DNA of 64,000 nt from Plectonema cf. radiosum LEGE 06105 (GTDB lineage Bacteria; Cyanobacteriota; Cyanobacteriia; Cyanobacteriales; Nostocaceae). The notes beneath the pieces are model-generated. The model searched no databases and had not been told where the DNA came from. It saw only the letters and a list, made by a program, of their open reading frames with translations. The position numbers and the translations under genes are program-made. Of the stretch, positions 1-9,426 are shown in pieces; the stretch's first letter is position 1; each line of letters begins with the position of its first letter. Where the stretch lies: the NCBI RefSeq assembly GCF_015207665.1, contig NZ_JADEWL010000007.1, positions 52,229-116,228 of the forward strand, given 5' to 3'.

Positions 1-737
1 GCTTGAGCTTCTTTATATTGATTACGAGTTGTGGTTCGTTCTTGCTGAATATTATTTAAAGCGTCTTCATAAGCTTTAGCTTGTGTAGAAGGATCTGTTA
101 AATTCTCAGTTTTGCGAAACCTTAATAATTGCGCTTCTGCTTTGTTTAGCTCGTCAGCGACATTTTTTTTCTGTTCCCTGACAACTCTCAGACCATTTCC
201 TAAACGCTTTCTCTGCTGCTCTTTGTTGTAATCGAGATAAACTTGCCGTATAGCTTCTAATACTTTTTGAGTCTTTACTGGGTCTTGACCTGTATACTCA
301 ATGCGGAATATTTTAGTTGCAGTATTATCTTCTTTTGACCTTAGTTGCTCTAAGGATAAAGCACTTTTAATATTATTTACACTTATCTCCGGATATTCAG
401 GCTTGAGTTTCTCAACTGCTTCTTTTATAAGTGAAGAACTACCCATTAAATTCAACTGAGTAGCGGTATCTATCTTCACATTAGAGTCCGTAAACTGATT
501 TTTGCCTATTTCCGTTCCTTCTGCTTTTGCTTGATAATTTGGCTCTACTAGCAGTTCCATTGAACTCTTGTATGTAGGCGCGGTTCTTTTGTATATATAA
601 TAACCCGCTCCTACGGAAGCCAGAAATACGATCAAAAACCAAGGAAATCGCCGGATTAATACCGCAAACAGTTGTCCGTAACCCGGTTCTGTATCAGCCG
701 CTGGATTTACATGGGGACTTAGACTGGCTTGATTCAC
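1..737 (-). CDS. Wzz-type polysaccharide chain-length/export protein (partial)
   Basis: The reading frame is open from a GTG at 737 to the window edge, so only the N-terminal ~245 residues are present. A hydrophobic segment near residues 25-47 is followed by a periplasmic-type region and then a Glu/Lys/Gln-rich coiled coil. This is the usual layout of Wzz/polysaccharide co-polymerases, which sit in the inner membrane and set polymer length. The GTG is preceded by a GAGGAA ribosome-binding sequence; no ATG lies upstream before an in-frame stop. It starts 18 bases after the upstream glycosyltransferase stops, so the two are co-transcribed. Whether a C-terminal tyrosine-kinase (BY-kinase) domain follows cannot be seen here. 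Confidence 0.8.
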   Translation of the reverse strand, partial: MNQASLSPHVNPAADTEPGYGQLFAVLIRRFPWFLIVFLASVGAGYYIYKRTAPTYKSSMELLVEPNYQAKAEGTEIGKNQFTDSNVKIDTATQLNLMGSSSLIKEAVEKLKPEYPEISVNNIKSALSLEQLRSKEDNTATKIFRIEYTGQDPVKTQKVLEAIRQVYLDYNKEQQRKRLGNGLRVVREQKKNVADELNKAEAQLLRFRKTENLTDPSTQAKAYEDALNNIQQERTTTRNQYKEAQ

Positions 738-754
738 TTTATTAATTTCCTCAG

Positions 755-1864
755 CTAACAAATCAGAGACTGCGATCGCTGTATTTCACTAGTTTGGTCG
801 ATGACTTGTTCGACTTTACTAAAAAATGCCTCTTCCGAAAAATTGGCTACAGCATGATTGCGGATGTTATCGTAATTCCAATAGATTTCCCTGGCTTCTA
901 ATAATGCGGTTTGTAGAGAATCAGGTGTTTGCCTTTTGAAAAAGACTCCTGTTTTACCAGGTACCTGAGTATCTAAAACTCCTCCGGCTCCGAAAGCTAC
1001 TACTGGTGTTCCACTAGCATTTGCTTCTACCGGAACCAATCCGTAATCTTCTAAGGCTGCAACTATTACTGATTTTGCCTTAGAAAACAATTGGGTACGT
1101 TCTAAATCTGATACGTGACCCACAAATTCGATATTTTTCAAAGCTTTTGATTGTAAGCGTTCTTTTTCTGGACCGTCACCTGATATTTTGAGATGCCATC
1201 CCAGCCAGTTAAAAGCTTCTACTATTATATCAAGTCGTTTGTAACCGATCATTCTTGCAGATGCAAGAAAATAATCATCTTTGGAATCTGAATAAACAAA
1301 TTTACTCGTATCAATCGGGTAGTTAATAACTATTGCTTTTTTACCATAAGTACTTTTGATCCGTCGTGCAACAACACTAGAATTCGCAATGTACAGGTCT
1401 GGTTCTTGTGCATAAGTTAAGTCTACATTTCTCATCAACTGAAAAACTTTCTCAATTAATGGAGCAAAGTACTGATAGTCAGCATATTCTCTTAAATAAG
1501 TTTCTGTATCCCAAAGAAAACGAGTCACATTATGACAAAAGCAAATATGCCGTGCTTTGGGGCTTTTTCGTACAGCTTTGGCAAAGCTAGTACTACTACT
1601 AATAATTAAATCATATTCTTGTAAATCTAAAGCCCTAAAAGCAGGAAAATACAAAGGAGCCATGAGGCGAAAGTATTTTGCAGCACCAGGAATATTTTGT
1701 AAGTAAGTCGTGTTGACTATCCGTTCACCTAGGTCAATAGTTTTTTGAGCATCGTATAAAGATGTAAAAATATCAGCTTCAGGAAAACGTTTACAAAGCA
1801 ATTCAAATACTCGTTCTGCGCCACCTTTTTGGGTTAAATAATCATGGACTAAAGCAACTTTCAT
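755..1864 (-). CDS. GT4-family glycosyltransferase
   Basis: A 369-residue GT-B fold glycosyltransferase. The N-terminus MKVALVHDYLTQKGGAERV is the acceptor-side glycine loop of this family. The C-terminal half carries the donor-binding motif ALEDYGLVPVEANASGTPVV, with the EX7E-type glutamates of family GT4. It probably adds a sugar from a nucleotide donor to a lipid-linked oligosaccharide on the cytoplasmic membrane face. The frame could start 33 bases upstream, but the ATG at 1864 has an AGGGAA ribosome-binding site and begins at the conserved motif. It lies between the PIG-L deacetylase and Wzz genes in one minus-strand operon. Sugar specificity cannot be read from sequence. Confidence 0.85.
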   Translation of the reverse strand: MKVALVHDYLTQKGGAERVFELLCKRFPEADIFTSLYDAQKTIDLGERIVNTTYLQNIPGAAKYFRLMAPLYFPAFRALDLQEYDLIISSSTSFAKAVRKSPKARHICFCHNVTRFLWDTETYLREYADYQYFAPLIEKVFQLMRNVDLTYAQEPDLYIANSSVVARRIKSTYGKKAIVINYPIDTSKFVYSDSKDDYFLASARMIGYKRLDIIVEAFNWLGWHLKISGDGPEKERLQSKALKNIEFVGHVSDLERTQLFSKAKSVIVAALEDYGLVPVEANASGTPVVAFGAGGVLDTQVPGKTGVFFKRQTPDSLQTALLEAREIYWNYDNIRNHAVANFSEEAFFSKVEQVIDQTSEIQRSQSLIC

Positions 1865-2011
1865 GTTGTTCCCTATAAAATTACACTTCGACCGCAAGCA
1901 AGAAAAAAAACTTAATTTGGAAAGTGTTTTTTACATTTAAATCCTGAATAATTATTACTGTTTTTTGTTTATTTAATAAATGATTTTTACTACCAATGGC
2001 AATAGATAAAT

Positions 2012-2773
2012 TTAATCTTTAAAAAATATTTCGTGACTGGAAAACATTGCTTGCTTCAAGCTAGAAGGTAAATTTGGGGTTTGTGAATTGTAGACTGCAA
2101 TTGCTTGATGTTTTGTTTCTTTAAAATTGCCAATAAACAAGCGATAAGCTTTACTTTTTTTCTGCAAATATTTATGAGAAGATAAGGGATTTCGCCACAA
2201 CATCCAAATCGGATATTGTAAAAGTTCTATAGGCATTTTAGAAGCTTTAATCGCACTGTCAACTAAAGAGTAAGTTGCTTCATGATCTGGATGTCCATCG
2301 TGATGATGAGGAACGTAAACTTCTTGCGGTTCAAAAGATTGAATAATTTCAACTAATTTATTAATTAATAAGTTCCGTTGTTCGGGAGATAATTGAGCTA
2401 GGCTTCCATCGGCTGCACCGAGGAATTGCGTTTGCGATGGTTGAATACCCAAAATATTCAAAGCGCTTGATGCTTCTTGTTGACGGTATTCGATAATATT
2501 TTCTGGTTCAATCCAATTTGGTCTACCATAACGTCCATCTGTGAGGAACACTACTTTGACTGGTATTCCTTGGGAACGCTTCAGGGCGATCGCTCCTCCA
2601 CAACCGATAGTTTCGTCATCCTGGTGGGGAGAAAAGACTATGGCTGGCTTGTTACTCACCTCGATAGGTTTGCTTTTAAAACGTAAAAGCCAATTGTAAT
2701 GTACATTATAATTAGTATCTCTAAGTGCGGCTCCTAAACTAATTCGCAATTGATTTAAAGACAGTTTAAACAT
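2012..2773 (-). CDS. PIG-L/LmbE-family de-N-acetylase
   Basis: A 253-residue protein with the zinc-binding signature PHQDDE near residue 49 and a second metal motif HPDHE further on, both diagnostic of the PIG-L/LmbE family. Members remove acetyl groups from N-acetylglucosamine-type sugars on lipids, mycothiol precursors or polysaccharides. The start ATG overlaps the last 8 bases of the upstream glycosyltransferase, indicating translational coupling. In this setting it most likely deacetylates an amino sugar of the polysaccharide under construction; that is inference from context. Confidence 0.85.
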   Translation of the reverse strand: MFKLSLNQLRISLGAALRDTNYNVHYNWLLRFKSKPIEVSNKPAIVFSPHQDDETIGCGGAIALKRSQGIPVKVVFLTDGRYGRPNWIEPENIIEYRQQEASSALNILGIQPSQTQFLGAADGSLAQLSPEQRNLLINKLVEIIQSFEPQEVYVPHHHDGHPDHEATYSLVDSAIKASKMPIELLQYPIWMLWRNPLSSHKYLQKKSKAYRLFIGNFKETKHQAIAVYNSQTPNLPSSLKQAMFSSHEIFFKD

Positions 2774-3974
2774 ATGTTAATAAATCTTTTTTTATACCTT
2801 GTTGTAACATGATTTTTTCAATGGTTTCTCGATACACCTGAGCAAATCTATCTCTGGTATGATTTTTTCGGACAAACTCCCAAGATTTTCTGGCCATTTG
2901 TTCAAGTTGTGATGGATTTAAACTAGAAATATTCTGAATACTCTGTTTAATTTCTTCGACAGTATTTTCTTTTAAAATAACTCCATAATCATCGCTAACA
3001 TCTACACTTGATTCATAACTAACAATGGGAATTAAACCTGTATGCATACAATTTATAACGCATCCGCCACCACCTTCGGAGCATGTTGGATAAACAATTC
3101 CTAGACAACTATTAACAATGTCTATAAATTTTTGCGAGTTCACATCAACCCAACCAATTGTATGAATATTCGGAGTTTGATAAAGTTCTTGATAAAAAGC
3201 TGTTTTAAAATCGTCTTCTCGTTCAATTGGTCCGCAAATAGTTAAATTGTAATCTGGCATTTGGGAAAAGGCATCTAAAAGTAAGTCTAATCCTTTGTGA
3301 ACCAAACCACCGCTACCAAACCAAAGAAAGTTTTTCCGACAAGCTGCAAAATCTTTATCTTCAGGAAAAGGATAAAGCCTTGGAGCAGAAATAGGAATTC
3401 GATACAGGGGTTTATTTGCGTATTTAAATGTGTTTAGAGTAAACTCGTTACCAAGAACTGTCGCGCAATCGGCGTATTCGATGGCTTGATTTGGTTGCTC
3501 GAATCTTTTCGGACTTAAAGTAATGCCGCGTCGTTGCTGTAATCTTAATAATCTATTTGCTTCAGCAGCATTGTGGAATAAAATATGCGCTGTATCGGAA
3601 TGAAATATTTTTAGACAATCTTTATTCAGAAAGGGTACACATCTTTGTAAGTTCCAACGTGTTTCAATAAAAAACGTATAATCTTTGCTCGGAAGAAATA
3701 CATCGTTATAAAACCATATAACATCAACGTTGTAGCCGAAGTCTAAAAAAGTTTTAGCCATTTGCAAGCATTCCCAATGTTGAGTATGGGAAGTTGGAAC
3801 GGGTTCACCTGGTTTCAAAGTAAATGGATTGACAACGTAAGAAATAAGTACGTTTCCAATTGCTGGTTTATCTGGTTGAATTGAAACCATACGCCGTCTT
3901 TCGAGACGACCTTGGATTCTATCTGCGACTACACTAATATTATCTGCTACGCGCTTAACTAAATTGGTTTGCAT
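2766..3974 (-). CDS. GT4-family glycosyltransferase
   Basis: A 402-residue glycosyltransferase. The C-terminal Rossmann domain contains FLWFGSGGLVHKGLDLLL (phosphate-contact glycine loop) and a donor-site region around SEGGGGCVINCMHTGLIPI, as in GT4 enzymes. The N-terminal domain is less typical. The gene overlaps the deacetylase by 8 bases and lies 163 bases after the SAF-domain oxidoreductase, so it probably belongs to the same transcript. Acceptor and donor are unknown. Confidence 0.8.
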   Translation of the reverse strand: MQTNLVKRVADNISVVADRIQGRLERRRMVSIQPDKPAIGNVLISYVVNPFTLKPGEPVPTSHTQHWECLQMAKTFLDFGYNVDVIWFYNDVFLPSKDYTFFIETRWNLQRCVPFLNKDCLKIFHSDTAHILFHNAAEANRLLRLQQRRGITLSPKRFEQPNQAIEYADCATVLGNEFTLNTFKYANKPLYRIPISAPRLYPFPEDKDFAACRKNFLWFGSGGLVHKGLDLLLDAFSQMPDYNLTICGPIEREDDFKTAFYQELYQTPNIHTIGWVDVNSQKFIDIVNSCLGIVYPTCSEGGGGCVINCMHTGLIPIVSYESSVDVSDDYGVILKENTVEEIKQSIQNISSLNPSQLEQMARKSWEFVRKNHTRDRFAQVYRETIEKIMLQQGIKKDLLTYV

Positions 3975-4137
3975 AAATACCCCTGGGAAAACTCTATTAA
4001 ATTTTAACTAACTAAGAGAAGTGGAGTGAAGGATATTTAATCTTTTAATTAACAAAAATCCTTCACTACCCAAATTATTTATTCTCTACTACTTCGGTCA
4101 ACTTATTAGATAATCCATGATATGTTTGGTGGTTATT

Positions 4138-5451
4138 TTATCTAGCTAGTGCCAAAGTTTTGCTGTTGGCAAATGTTGTATTTTGTTCTTCCCGTAACTT
4201 GTCGCAAAGTCTATCTTGTGGTAGTTCTACATCATCGTAGGTAAGAACTTGGTCTTTGACAATATCTTGCTTTAAACGGCATCCTTCTGCTAGACCCATT
4301 GGGAGTAGATTTTGTTCGCGAACAATTTCGGAATTTTCGCATTGACCGTAGGTCATGTAGTACCCAATACCATCAAGGGTATCACCAGCTTTGAGGTCAA
4401 TTTTGGCAGTAGTTACCACATCGACTAAGGGGCCTCCCAAGGGAGAGATCACAGCGTCTTTAAATAGTACGGCTCTGGCTACTGATAAAGGTACTTCAAA
4501 ATGGCATAAGTGATAAGGAGTATAAAAGCTGTAAAGAGGTCCTTCACCCAATTTATATAAATTCAGATAGTGCTGCTGTTTGGGGTCGTCGTGAGTTGCA
4601 AAAACGAATACTCCGGGACCGGGTTTAGCACCGACAACATAATCAACAATACCGCCAAGTTGCTTTAATTGTTCCACATCATACATCGAGGTCATTTCAT
4701 CAACATGACCTTTAAAGTCGTATCCCAGCATTCCCCGTTGAGCAACTTTCATTCCCGTAGCGTTAGCAACAATGGCTTGCTCAAAGGAAATTTTGCTTCC
4801 ATCAGCGAAGCTAGTCACCATGTGAGGCTTTTGTCCCCAACGTTTAGCAAATGCTTCTTGAGTGGTAGGATTACGATAGGGGTCTTGTAGCCCTTTGATG
4901 TTTCCACACAGCAACGGAGTTAAACCAATGCTCTTAACAAACCGATAAAGGTTCATTTCGACCCCCGGTTGGTCTCCGTCACAAGCTGAGAGGATAACTC
5001 CGGCTTTATCGGCATACACTTTCAAAATAGAACCGATAGTACCGTCAAGTTCCGCATTCATCATAATGATATGCTTATGATGAGCGATGGCTTCCATGAC
5101 AACGTGAGCGCCAAACTCGATCGCCCCAGTGACTTCAATAATTGCATCAATACCTTCAGCGCGACACAGCAACATTGCATCTTCAGTTACTGCATATCCA
5201 CCTTGTCTGATGACATCTTCCAAATCCGTAACACCGGAAATTTCTTTAACAGTTTCAATTCCGGCTTCTGTATAAGCCCGTTTCGCAGCATCTATATTCC
5301 GGTTAGAAATTGCCACTAATTCCATTCCAGGAACCGAATTAGCAATTTGATTGGCAATTCCGCGACCCATAAAACCAGCACCAATCATTGCTACTTTTAC
5401 CGGGTTTGCGGCTTCGGCGCGTGCTTGTAAAGCGCGGTCTACAATAATCAT
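4138..5451 (-). CDS. COG4091-type NAD(P)-dependent oxidoreductase with SAF domain
   Basis: A 437-residue protein. The N-terminal Rossmann motif is VAMIGAGFMGRGIANQI (about residues 19-35). A homoserine-dehydrogenase-like middle follows, then a C-terminal region (about 335-430) resembling the SAF domain. This matches the group called 'predicted homoserine dehydrogenase with SAF domain'. It is unlikely to be the biosynthetic homoserine dehydrogenase, because it sits among nucleotide-sugar and glycosyltransferase genes. An oxidoreductase step in making an unusual sugar is more plausible. The spacing to the RmlC-like gene upstream is 109 bases. Substrate unknown. Confidence 0.8.
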   Translation of the reverse strand: MIIVDRALQARAEAANPVKVAMIGAGFMGRGIANQIANSVPGMELVAISNRNIDAAKRAYTEAGIETVKEISGVTDLEDVIRQGGYAVTEDAMLLCRAEGIDAIIEVTGAIEFGAHVVMEAIAHHKHIIMMNAELDGTIGSILKVYADKAGVILSACDGDQPGVEMNLYRFVKSIGLTPLLCGNIKGLQDPYRNPTTQEAFAKRWGQKPHMVTSFADGSKISFEQAIVANATGMKVAQRGMLGYDFKGHVDEMTSMYDVEQLKQLGGIVDYVVGAKPGPGVFVFATHDDPKQQHYLNLYKLGEGPLYSFYTPYHLCHFEVPLSVARAVLFKDAVISPLGGPLVDVVTTAKIDLKAGDTLDGIGYYMTYGQCENSEIVREQNLLPMGLAEGCRLKQDIVKDQVLTYDDVELPQDRLCDKLREEQNTTFANSKTLALAR

Positions 5452-5560
5452 TAATTTAACTCCTGTTAGATATTATATTTTTCTGAATCAAGGGAGTAGG
5501 CACTCAACATGACCGTTTTTCTCACTACTCCCTACTCACTTACAAGTCAGTAGGGAGTAA

Positions 5561-6112
5561 TTAGGAAGCACCACCAACAGTCATCATTCTCATCAAAGGC
5601 CACTTCGTATCTTTTTCAGACATTTCAGTTGCTTCAAGAGGCCATTGGATGTTGAAAAATGGGTCATCATAGCGTAAACCCTTTTCGTATCCGGGGGTAT
5701 AAAATTCACCTACCATATACATAACTTCACAGCCATCGGTTAGTGCTTGATAGCCGTGAGCAAACATTTCTGGTACATACAAAGCACGATGATTGTCTGC
5801 TGTTAATTCCACACCGAAATGTTGTAAATAAGTAGGAGATTCAGGACGCATATCAATAATTACGTCATAAATAGCACCTTTTGTGCAGCGAATTAACTTT
5901 GTTTCTGCGGCTGGAGCTACTTGATAGTGCATTCCCCGTAAAGTACCTTTCTTATGGTTAAAGGATAAATTACATTGGGCAACTGTTGACTTTAAACCAT
6001 GTGCTTCGAGTTCTTGAGCGCAGAAAGTACGAGCAAAGAAGCCACGAGTATCGTGTTTTTCTTCTAAGTCGATCATGTAAGCTCCTTGCAGTTCAGTTTC
6101 GGTAAAAATCAT
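5561..6112 (-). CDS. dTDP-4-dehydrorhamnose 3,5-epimerase-like protein (RmlC family)
   Basis: A 183-residue cupin of the RmlC/RfbC family, close to the usual 180-190 residues. The catalytic histidine is in LRGMHYQ (His62) and the conserved acidic residue in SEKDTKWP (Asp168). RmlC enzymes epimerise C3 and/or C5 of a 4-keto-6-deoxy nucleotide sugar. No rmlA, rmlB or rmlD lies nearby and the cluster opens with a cytidylyltransferase gene. The substrate is therefore more likely a CDP-linked keto sugar than dTDP-rhamnose; this is inference. Confidence 0.85.
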   Translation of the reverse strand: MIFTETELQGAYMIDLEEKHDTRGFFARTFCAQELEAHGLKSTVAQCNLSFNHKKGTLRGMHYQVAPAAETKLIRCTKGAIYDVIIDMRPESPTYLQHFGVELTADNHRALYVPEMFAHGYQALTDGCEVMYMVGEFYTPGYEKGLRYDDPFFNIQWPLEATEMSEKDTKWPLMRMMTVGGAS

Positions 6113-6222
6113 GGCAACCTAATCAAAGAATAATTGTGTTTTGAGATATTATTTTTAGATATTTGGGTACGGTTATTTATCTTTCCGTACCCGTTTGATT
6201 TATGAGATGAAATATAGCTTTG

Positions 6223-7251
6223 CTATTTCTTAGCCCAGAAGAAATCTTTGTCAATTTGTTGCGTGCGAATCAAATACTCTAACTGTTTTAAACGAGTAAA
6301 ACCTCTAGAGAAAAATATTTCCTCTGTCAGATCAATTTGACTAAACACATCAAATAATTGTTTAGCTCCCGAACGTGCATCCCAATCGCATTTAAAGCCA
6401 GGTAAAATAGTATTGATTTTTTCAAAAGAAACTCGATAGCTACGGTTATCTGAACCACTATCGCCAAAGCTCAATTTACATCCAGGAAAGGCTTCAGCAA
6501 CAAATTCAGCTATTTCCTTAACTCGATAATTATTATTCGTATCTCCGACGTTAAATATTTGGTTGTGTACAATATCACGAGGAGATTCTATTGCACAAAT
6601 AATTGCTTTAGAAATATCCAAGGCATGAACTAATGGTCTCCAAGGAGTACCATCGCTAGTCATTTTGATTTCTTTGGTAGTCCAGGCTAAACCTGCTAAA
6701 TTATTTAAAACAATATCAAACCGCATTCTTGGAGAAGCACCGAAAGCTGTTGCATTCCGCATGAAGGTTGGGGAAAAATCATCGCTAGCAAGTGGTTTGA
6801 CATCTCGTTCTACAAAGGTTTTACATTCTGCGTAAGCAGTTTGCGGATTAACCGGCGATTCTTCGGTAACATCACCTTCCGTAGCAACACCATAAACACT
6901 ACAGGAAGACATATACACGAAGCGACGGACACCCGCTTGTTTCGCTAGTTTGGCAAGACGAACCGAACCAGCATGGTTGATATCGTAGGTAATATTTGGT
7001 GATAATTGTCCGGTAGGATCATTTGATAGTTCAGCCATGTGAACTATTGCTTCGACACCTTGTAAGTCTTCTATAGTAATATGGCGAATATCTTTATTTA
7101 AAGTTTTAGCAGTAGTTTGGGTACCGTTGTACAACCAACCAACTTTGTAATAACCAGTGTCTACACCAATAACTTCATGTCCTCGTTCCATTAACAAAGG
7201 AGCTAGCAAACAACCAAGATAACCTTCAGTACCAGTAACAAGAATTTTCAT
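6223..7251 (-). CDS. NAD-dependent nucleotide-sugar epimerase/dehydratase (extended SDR)
   Basis: A 342-residue extended short-chain dehydrogenase. It has the NAD-binding motif TGTEGYLG (residues 6-13) and the catalytic Tyr-x3-Lys as YAECK (Tyr140, Lys144), with the preceding Ser cluster MSSCSVYG. The ATG at 7251 begins right at the conserved strand; an in-frame TTG nine bases upstream is the only alternative. It acts on a nucleotide-activated sugar, most likely the product of the cytidylyltransferase at the head of the operon. It may be the 4,6-dehydratase-like or the reductase step, but the exact reaction is not readable. Confidence 0.82.
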   Translation of the reverse strand: MKILVTGTEGYLGCLLAPLLMERGHEVIGVDTGYYKVGWLYNGTQTTAKTLNKDIRHITIEDLQGVEAIVHMAELSNDPTGQLSPNITYDINHAGSVRLAKLAKQAGVRRFVYMSSCSVYGVATEGDVTEESPVNPQTAYAECKTFVERDVKPLASDDFSPTFMRNATAFGASPRMRFDIVLNNLAGLAWTTKEIKMTSDGTPWRPLVHALDISKAIICAIESPRDIVHNQIFNVGDTNNNYRVKEIAEFVAEAFPGCKLSFGDSGSDNRSYRVSFEKINTILPGFKCDWDARSGAKQLFDVFSQIDLTEEIFFSRGFTRLKQLEYLIRTQQIDKDFFWAKK

Positions 7252-7300
7252 TGATTTCAATACCTATGGATAACTATTTAATGATTAACTTTTAAACCTA

Positions 7301-8518
7301 CTAGCAATTAACTGCTACTGATTTTAGATGTGCTTGTTCGGGAATTTCTGCGACTACAGCTTTACCAATTTCAATCGAAGAAGTAGCTGCTGGAGAAGGA
7401 GCATTGCACACATGAACGGAGTTTTGACCTTTGACAATCAAAAAGTCGTCTACTAATTTACCGTCATTCATCAAAGCTTGAGCGCGGACACCCGCATGGG
7501 TAGGAAGCACATCTTGCGATCGCACTTCGGGAATCAAGTTTTGCAAGCTTTTCACAAAGGCTGCTTTACTGAATGATCGAATAATTTCTTTGATTCCTTC
7601 ATCTGAGTGCTTTGCTGCTAGTTTCCAGAAGCCCGGATAACTCATCACTTCCGCAAAATCACGTAAATCAAAATCTGTTTTCTTATAACCTTCACGCTTG
7701 AGACTAAGTACAGCGTTCGGTCCTGCGTGAACTGTACCGTCTATCATTCGGGTAAAGTGAACACCAAGAAAGGGAAAATCTGGATTAGGTACGGGATAAA
7801 TTAAGCCCTTGACTAAATGACGTTTTTCTGGAGTTAATTCGTAATATTCTCCCCGGAAAGGTACAATTTTAGCTTGGGGATCGACATTACCTAATTTAGC
7901 TACACGGTCGGAATATAATCCAGCGCAGTTAATTACAAAACGAGTTTCAAAGCTACCATTATTGGTTTCTAAAACCTGGTTTTCACCGCTATTAACTATT
8001 TTCTGAACTTTGGTGTTAAATTTAATTTCACCACCTTGTTTTTCGATGATTTGGGCGTATTTCTGGCAAACTTGCTTATAATTTACAATACCAGTTGATG
8101 CTACCCAAATTCCTGCTACACTACTTACATGGGGTTCGATTTCTTTGACTTGTTCACTGGTAATTCTTTTTACTTCTATACCATTTTCTAAACCTCGCTT
8201 GTAGAGGTTGTCCAAACGAGGCAGTTCTTGAGGAGAAGTTGCCACAATCACTTTACCGCATACTTCATGGTCGATATCGTGTTCTTGGCAAAACTGTACC
8301 ATCGAACGACAACCTTCACGGGAAAATTTAGCTTTGAAACTACCAGGTTTATAGTAAATACCTGAATGAATAACGCCGCTATTATTACCAGTTTGGTGAA
8401 ACGCTACTTCCAACTCTTTTTCCAAAACTAAAATTCTTGCTTTTGGATAGCGTTTACCTAAAGCCATACTGGTAGAAAGACCGACTATACCCCCACCAAC
8501 AATAATGAAATCATACAT
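7301..8518 (-). CDS. lhgO: L-2-hydroxyglutarate oxidase-like FAD enzyme (LhgO family)
   Basis: A 405-residue FAD-dependent oxidase of the DAO superfamily. The dinucleotide motif is IIVGGGIVGLS at the N-terminus. HQTGNNSGVIHSGIYY matches the LhgO/L2HGDH group. Members oxidise L-2-hydroxyglutarate to 2-oxoglutarate with electrons to the quinone pool. The gene lies 40 bases upstream of the epimerase and downstream of the cytidylyltransferase. It may therefore act on a hydroxy-acid formed in, or fed into, sugar synthesis, or may be a housekeeping passenger. The family call is firm; the in-cluster role is open. Confidence 0.85.
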   Translation of the reverse strand: MYDFIIVGGGIVGLSTSMALGKRYPKARILVLEKELEVAFHQTGNNSGVIHSGIYYKPGSFKAKFSREGCRSMVQFCQEHDIDHEVCGKVIVATSPQELPRLDNLYKRGLENGIEVKRITSEQVKEIEPHVSSVAGIWVASTGIVNYKQVCQKYAQIIEKQGGEIKFNTKVQKIVNSGENQVLETNNGSFETRFVINCAGLYSDRVAKLGNVDPQAKIVPFRGEYYELTPEKRHLVKGLIYPVPNPDFPFLGVHFTRMIDGTVHAGPNAVLSLKREGYKKTDFDLRDFAEVMSYPGFWKLAAKHSDEGIKEIIRSFSKAAFVKSLQNLIPEVRSQDVLPTHAGVRAQALMNDGKLVDDFLIVKGQNSVHVCNAPSPAATSSIEIGKAVVAEIPEQAHLKSVAVNC

Positions 8519-8652
8519 TTGTCAAATCGGCTCCCCTGTAACTAAAGTAATCAAAAAATTTACAATAATCAATCTGAGTTTAGAAGTTAAAAGTTACAAT
8601 TATGATACTTAATAATTAAAAACTCATAACTCATAATTATTTACCTAGTTAT

Positions 8653-9426
8653 TTACCAAACCTTCCAAGGAGCTTCGTTATTCTTCCAAAGGGTTTCTAA
8701 ATAATTTTTATCTCGCAAAGTATCCATTGGTTGCCAAAAGCCATCATGTTTATAAGCTGATAACTGTTCCATCTCAGCTAACTTTTCTAATGGTTCTTTT
8801 TCCCAAACTGTGGAATCACCTTGGATAAAATCAATGACTTGGGGTTCTAAGATAAAGAAGCCACCATTAATCCAAGCATTGTCTCCTTCTGGTTTTTCCC
8901 GGAAGCTGGTAATTTTAGTTTGCTCCTGTCCTAGAACAATTGCACCAAAACGTCCTGGTGGCTGTACTGCGCTTAAAGTTGCTAAAGATTGTTGTTCTTT
9001 GTGGAATTTTATCAGGTTAGTCACATTAACGTTACTAACACCATCACCATAGGTAAAGCAAAAAGTTTCGTTACCAATATGTTCTTTGACTCGTTTTAAT
9101 CGTCCACCCGTTAAGGTATTATCTCCTGTATCTACTAAGGTGACTCGCCAAGGTTCTGCATAACCAGAATGCACGTTCATCTGATTAAACCGCATATCAA
9201 AGGTTACGTCGGACATATGTAAGAAGTAGTTAGCAAAATACTCTTTAATTACGTACCCTTTATAACCACAACAGATAATAAAGTCATTAATACCGTGAGC
9301 GGAATAGATTTTCATGATGTGCCAAAGAATCGGCTTACCACCAATTTCTACCATTGGCTTCGGTCTAACGCTGGTTTCTTCACTTAAGCGTGTACCAAGA
9401 CCTCCAGCCAAAATTACTGCTTTCAT
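8653..9426 (-). CDS. rfbF: glucose-1-phosphate cytidylyltransferase
   Basis: A 257-residue nucleotidyltransferase beginning [18 protein letters not shown], with [12 protein letters not shown] immediately after; both are hallmarks of RfbF/Cps2-type enzymes. It makes CDP-glucose from CTP and glucose-1-phosphate. Length matches the family (about 257). It is the first gene of the minus-strand block and so probably lies next to the operon promoter in the gene-free region beyond 9430. The usual partner, CDP-glucose 4,6-dehydratase (rfbG), is not recognisable in this window. Confidence 0.92.
   Translation of the reverse strand: MKAVILAGGLGTRLSEETSVRPKPMVEIGGKPILWHIMKIYSAHGINDFIICCGYKGYVIKEYFANYFLHMSDVTFDMRFNQMNVHSGYAEPWRVTLVDTGDNTLTGGRLKRVKEHIGNETFCFTYGDGVSNVNVTNLIKFHKEQQSLATLSAVQPPGRFGAIVLGQEQTKITSFREKPEGDNAWINGGFFILEPQVIDFIQGDSTVWEKEPLEKLAEMEQLSAYKHDGFWQPMDTLRDKNYLETLWKNNEAPWKVW

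Noticed and set aside
4138..5451. Housekeeping homoserine dehydrogenase (hom)
   Set aside because: The NAD-binding part resembles homoserine dehydrogenase, but the SAF domain and polysaccharide context fit the COG4091 group instead.
5561..6112. dTDP-rhamnose pathway (rmlC of rmlABCD)
   Set aside because: No rmlA, rmlB or rmlD nearby and the cluster opens with a cytidylyltransferase, so dTDP-rhamnose is not supported.
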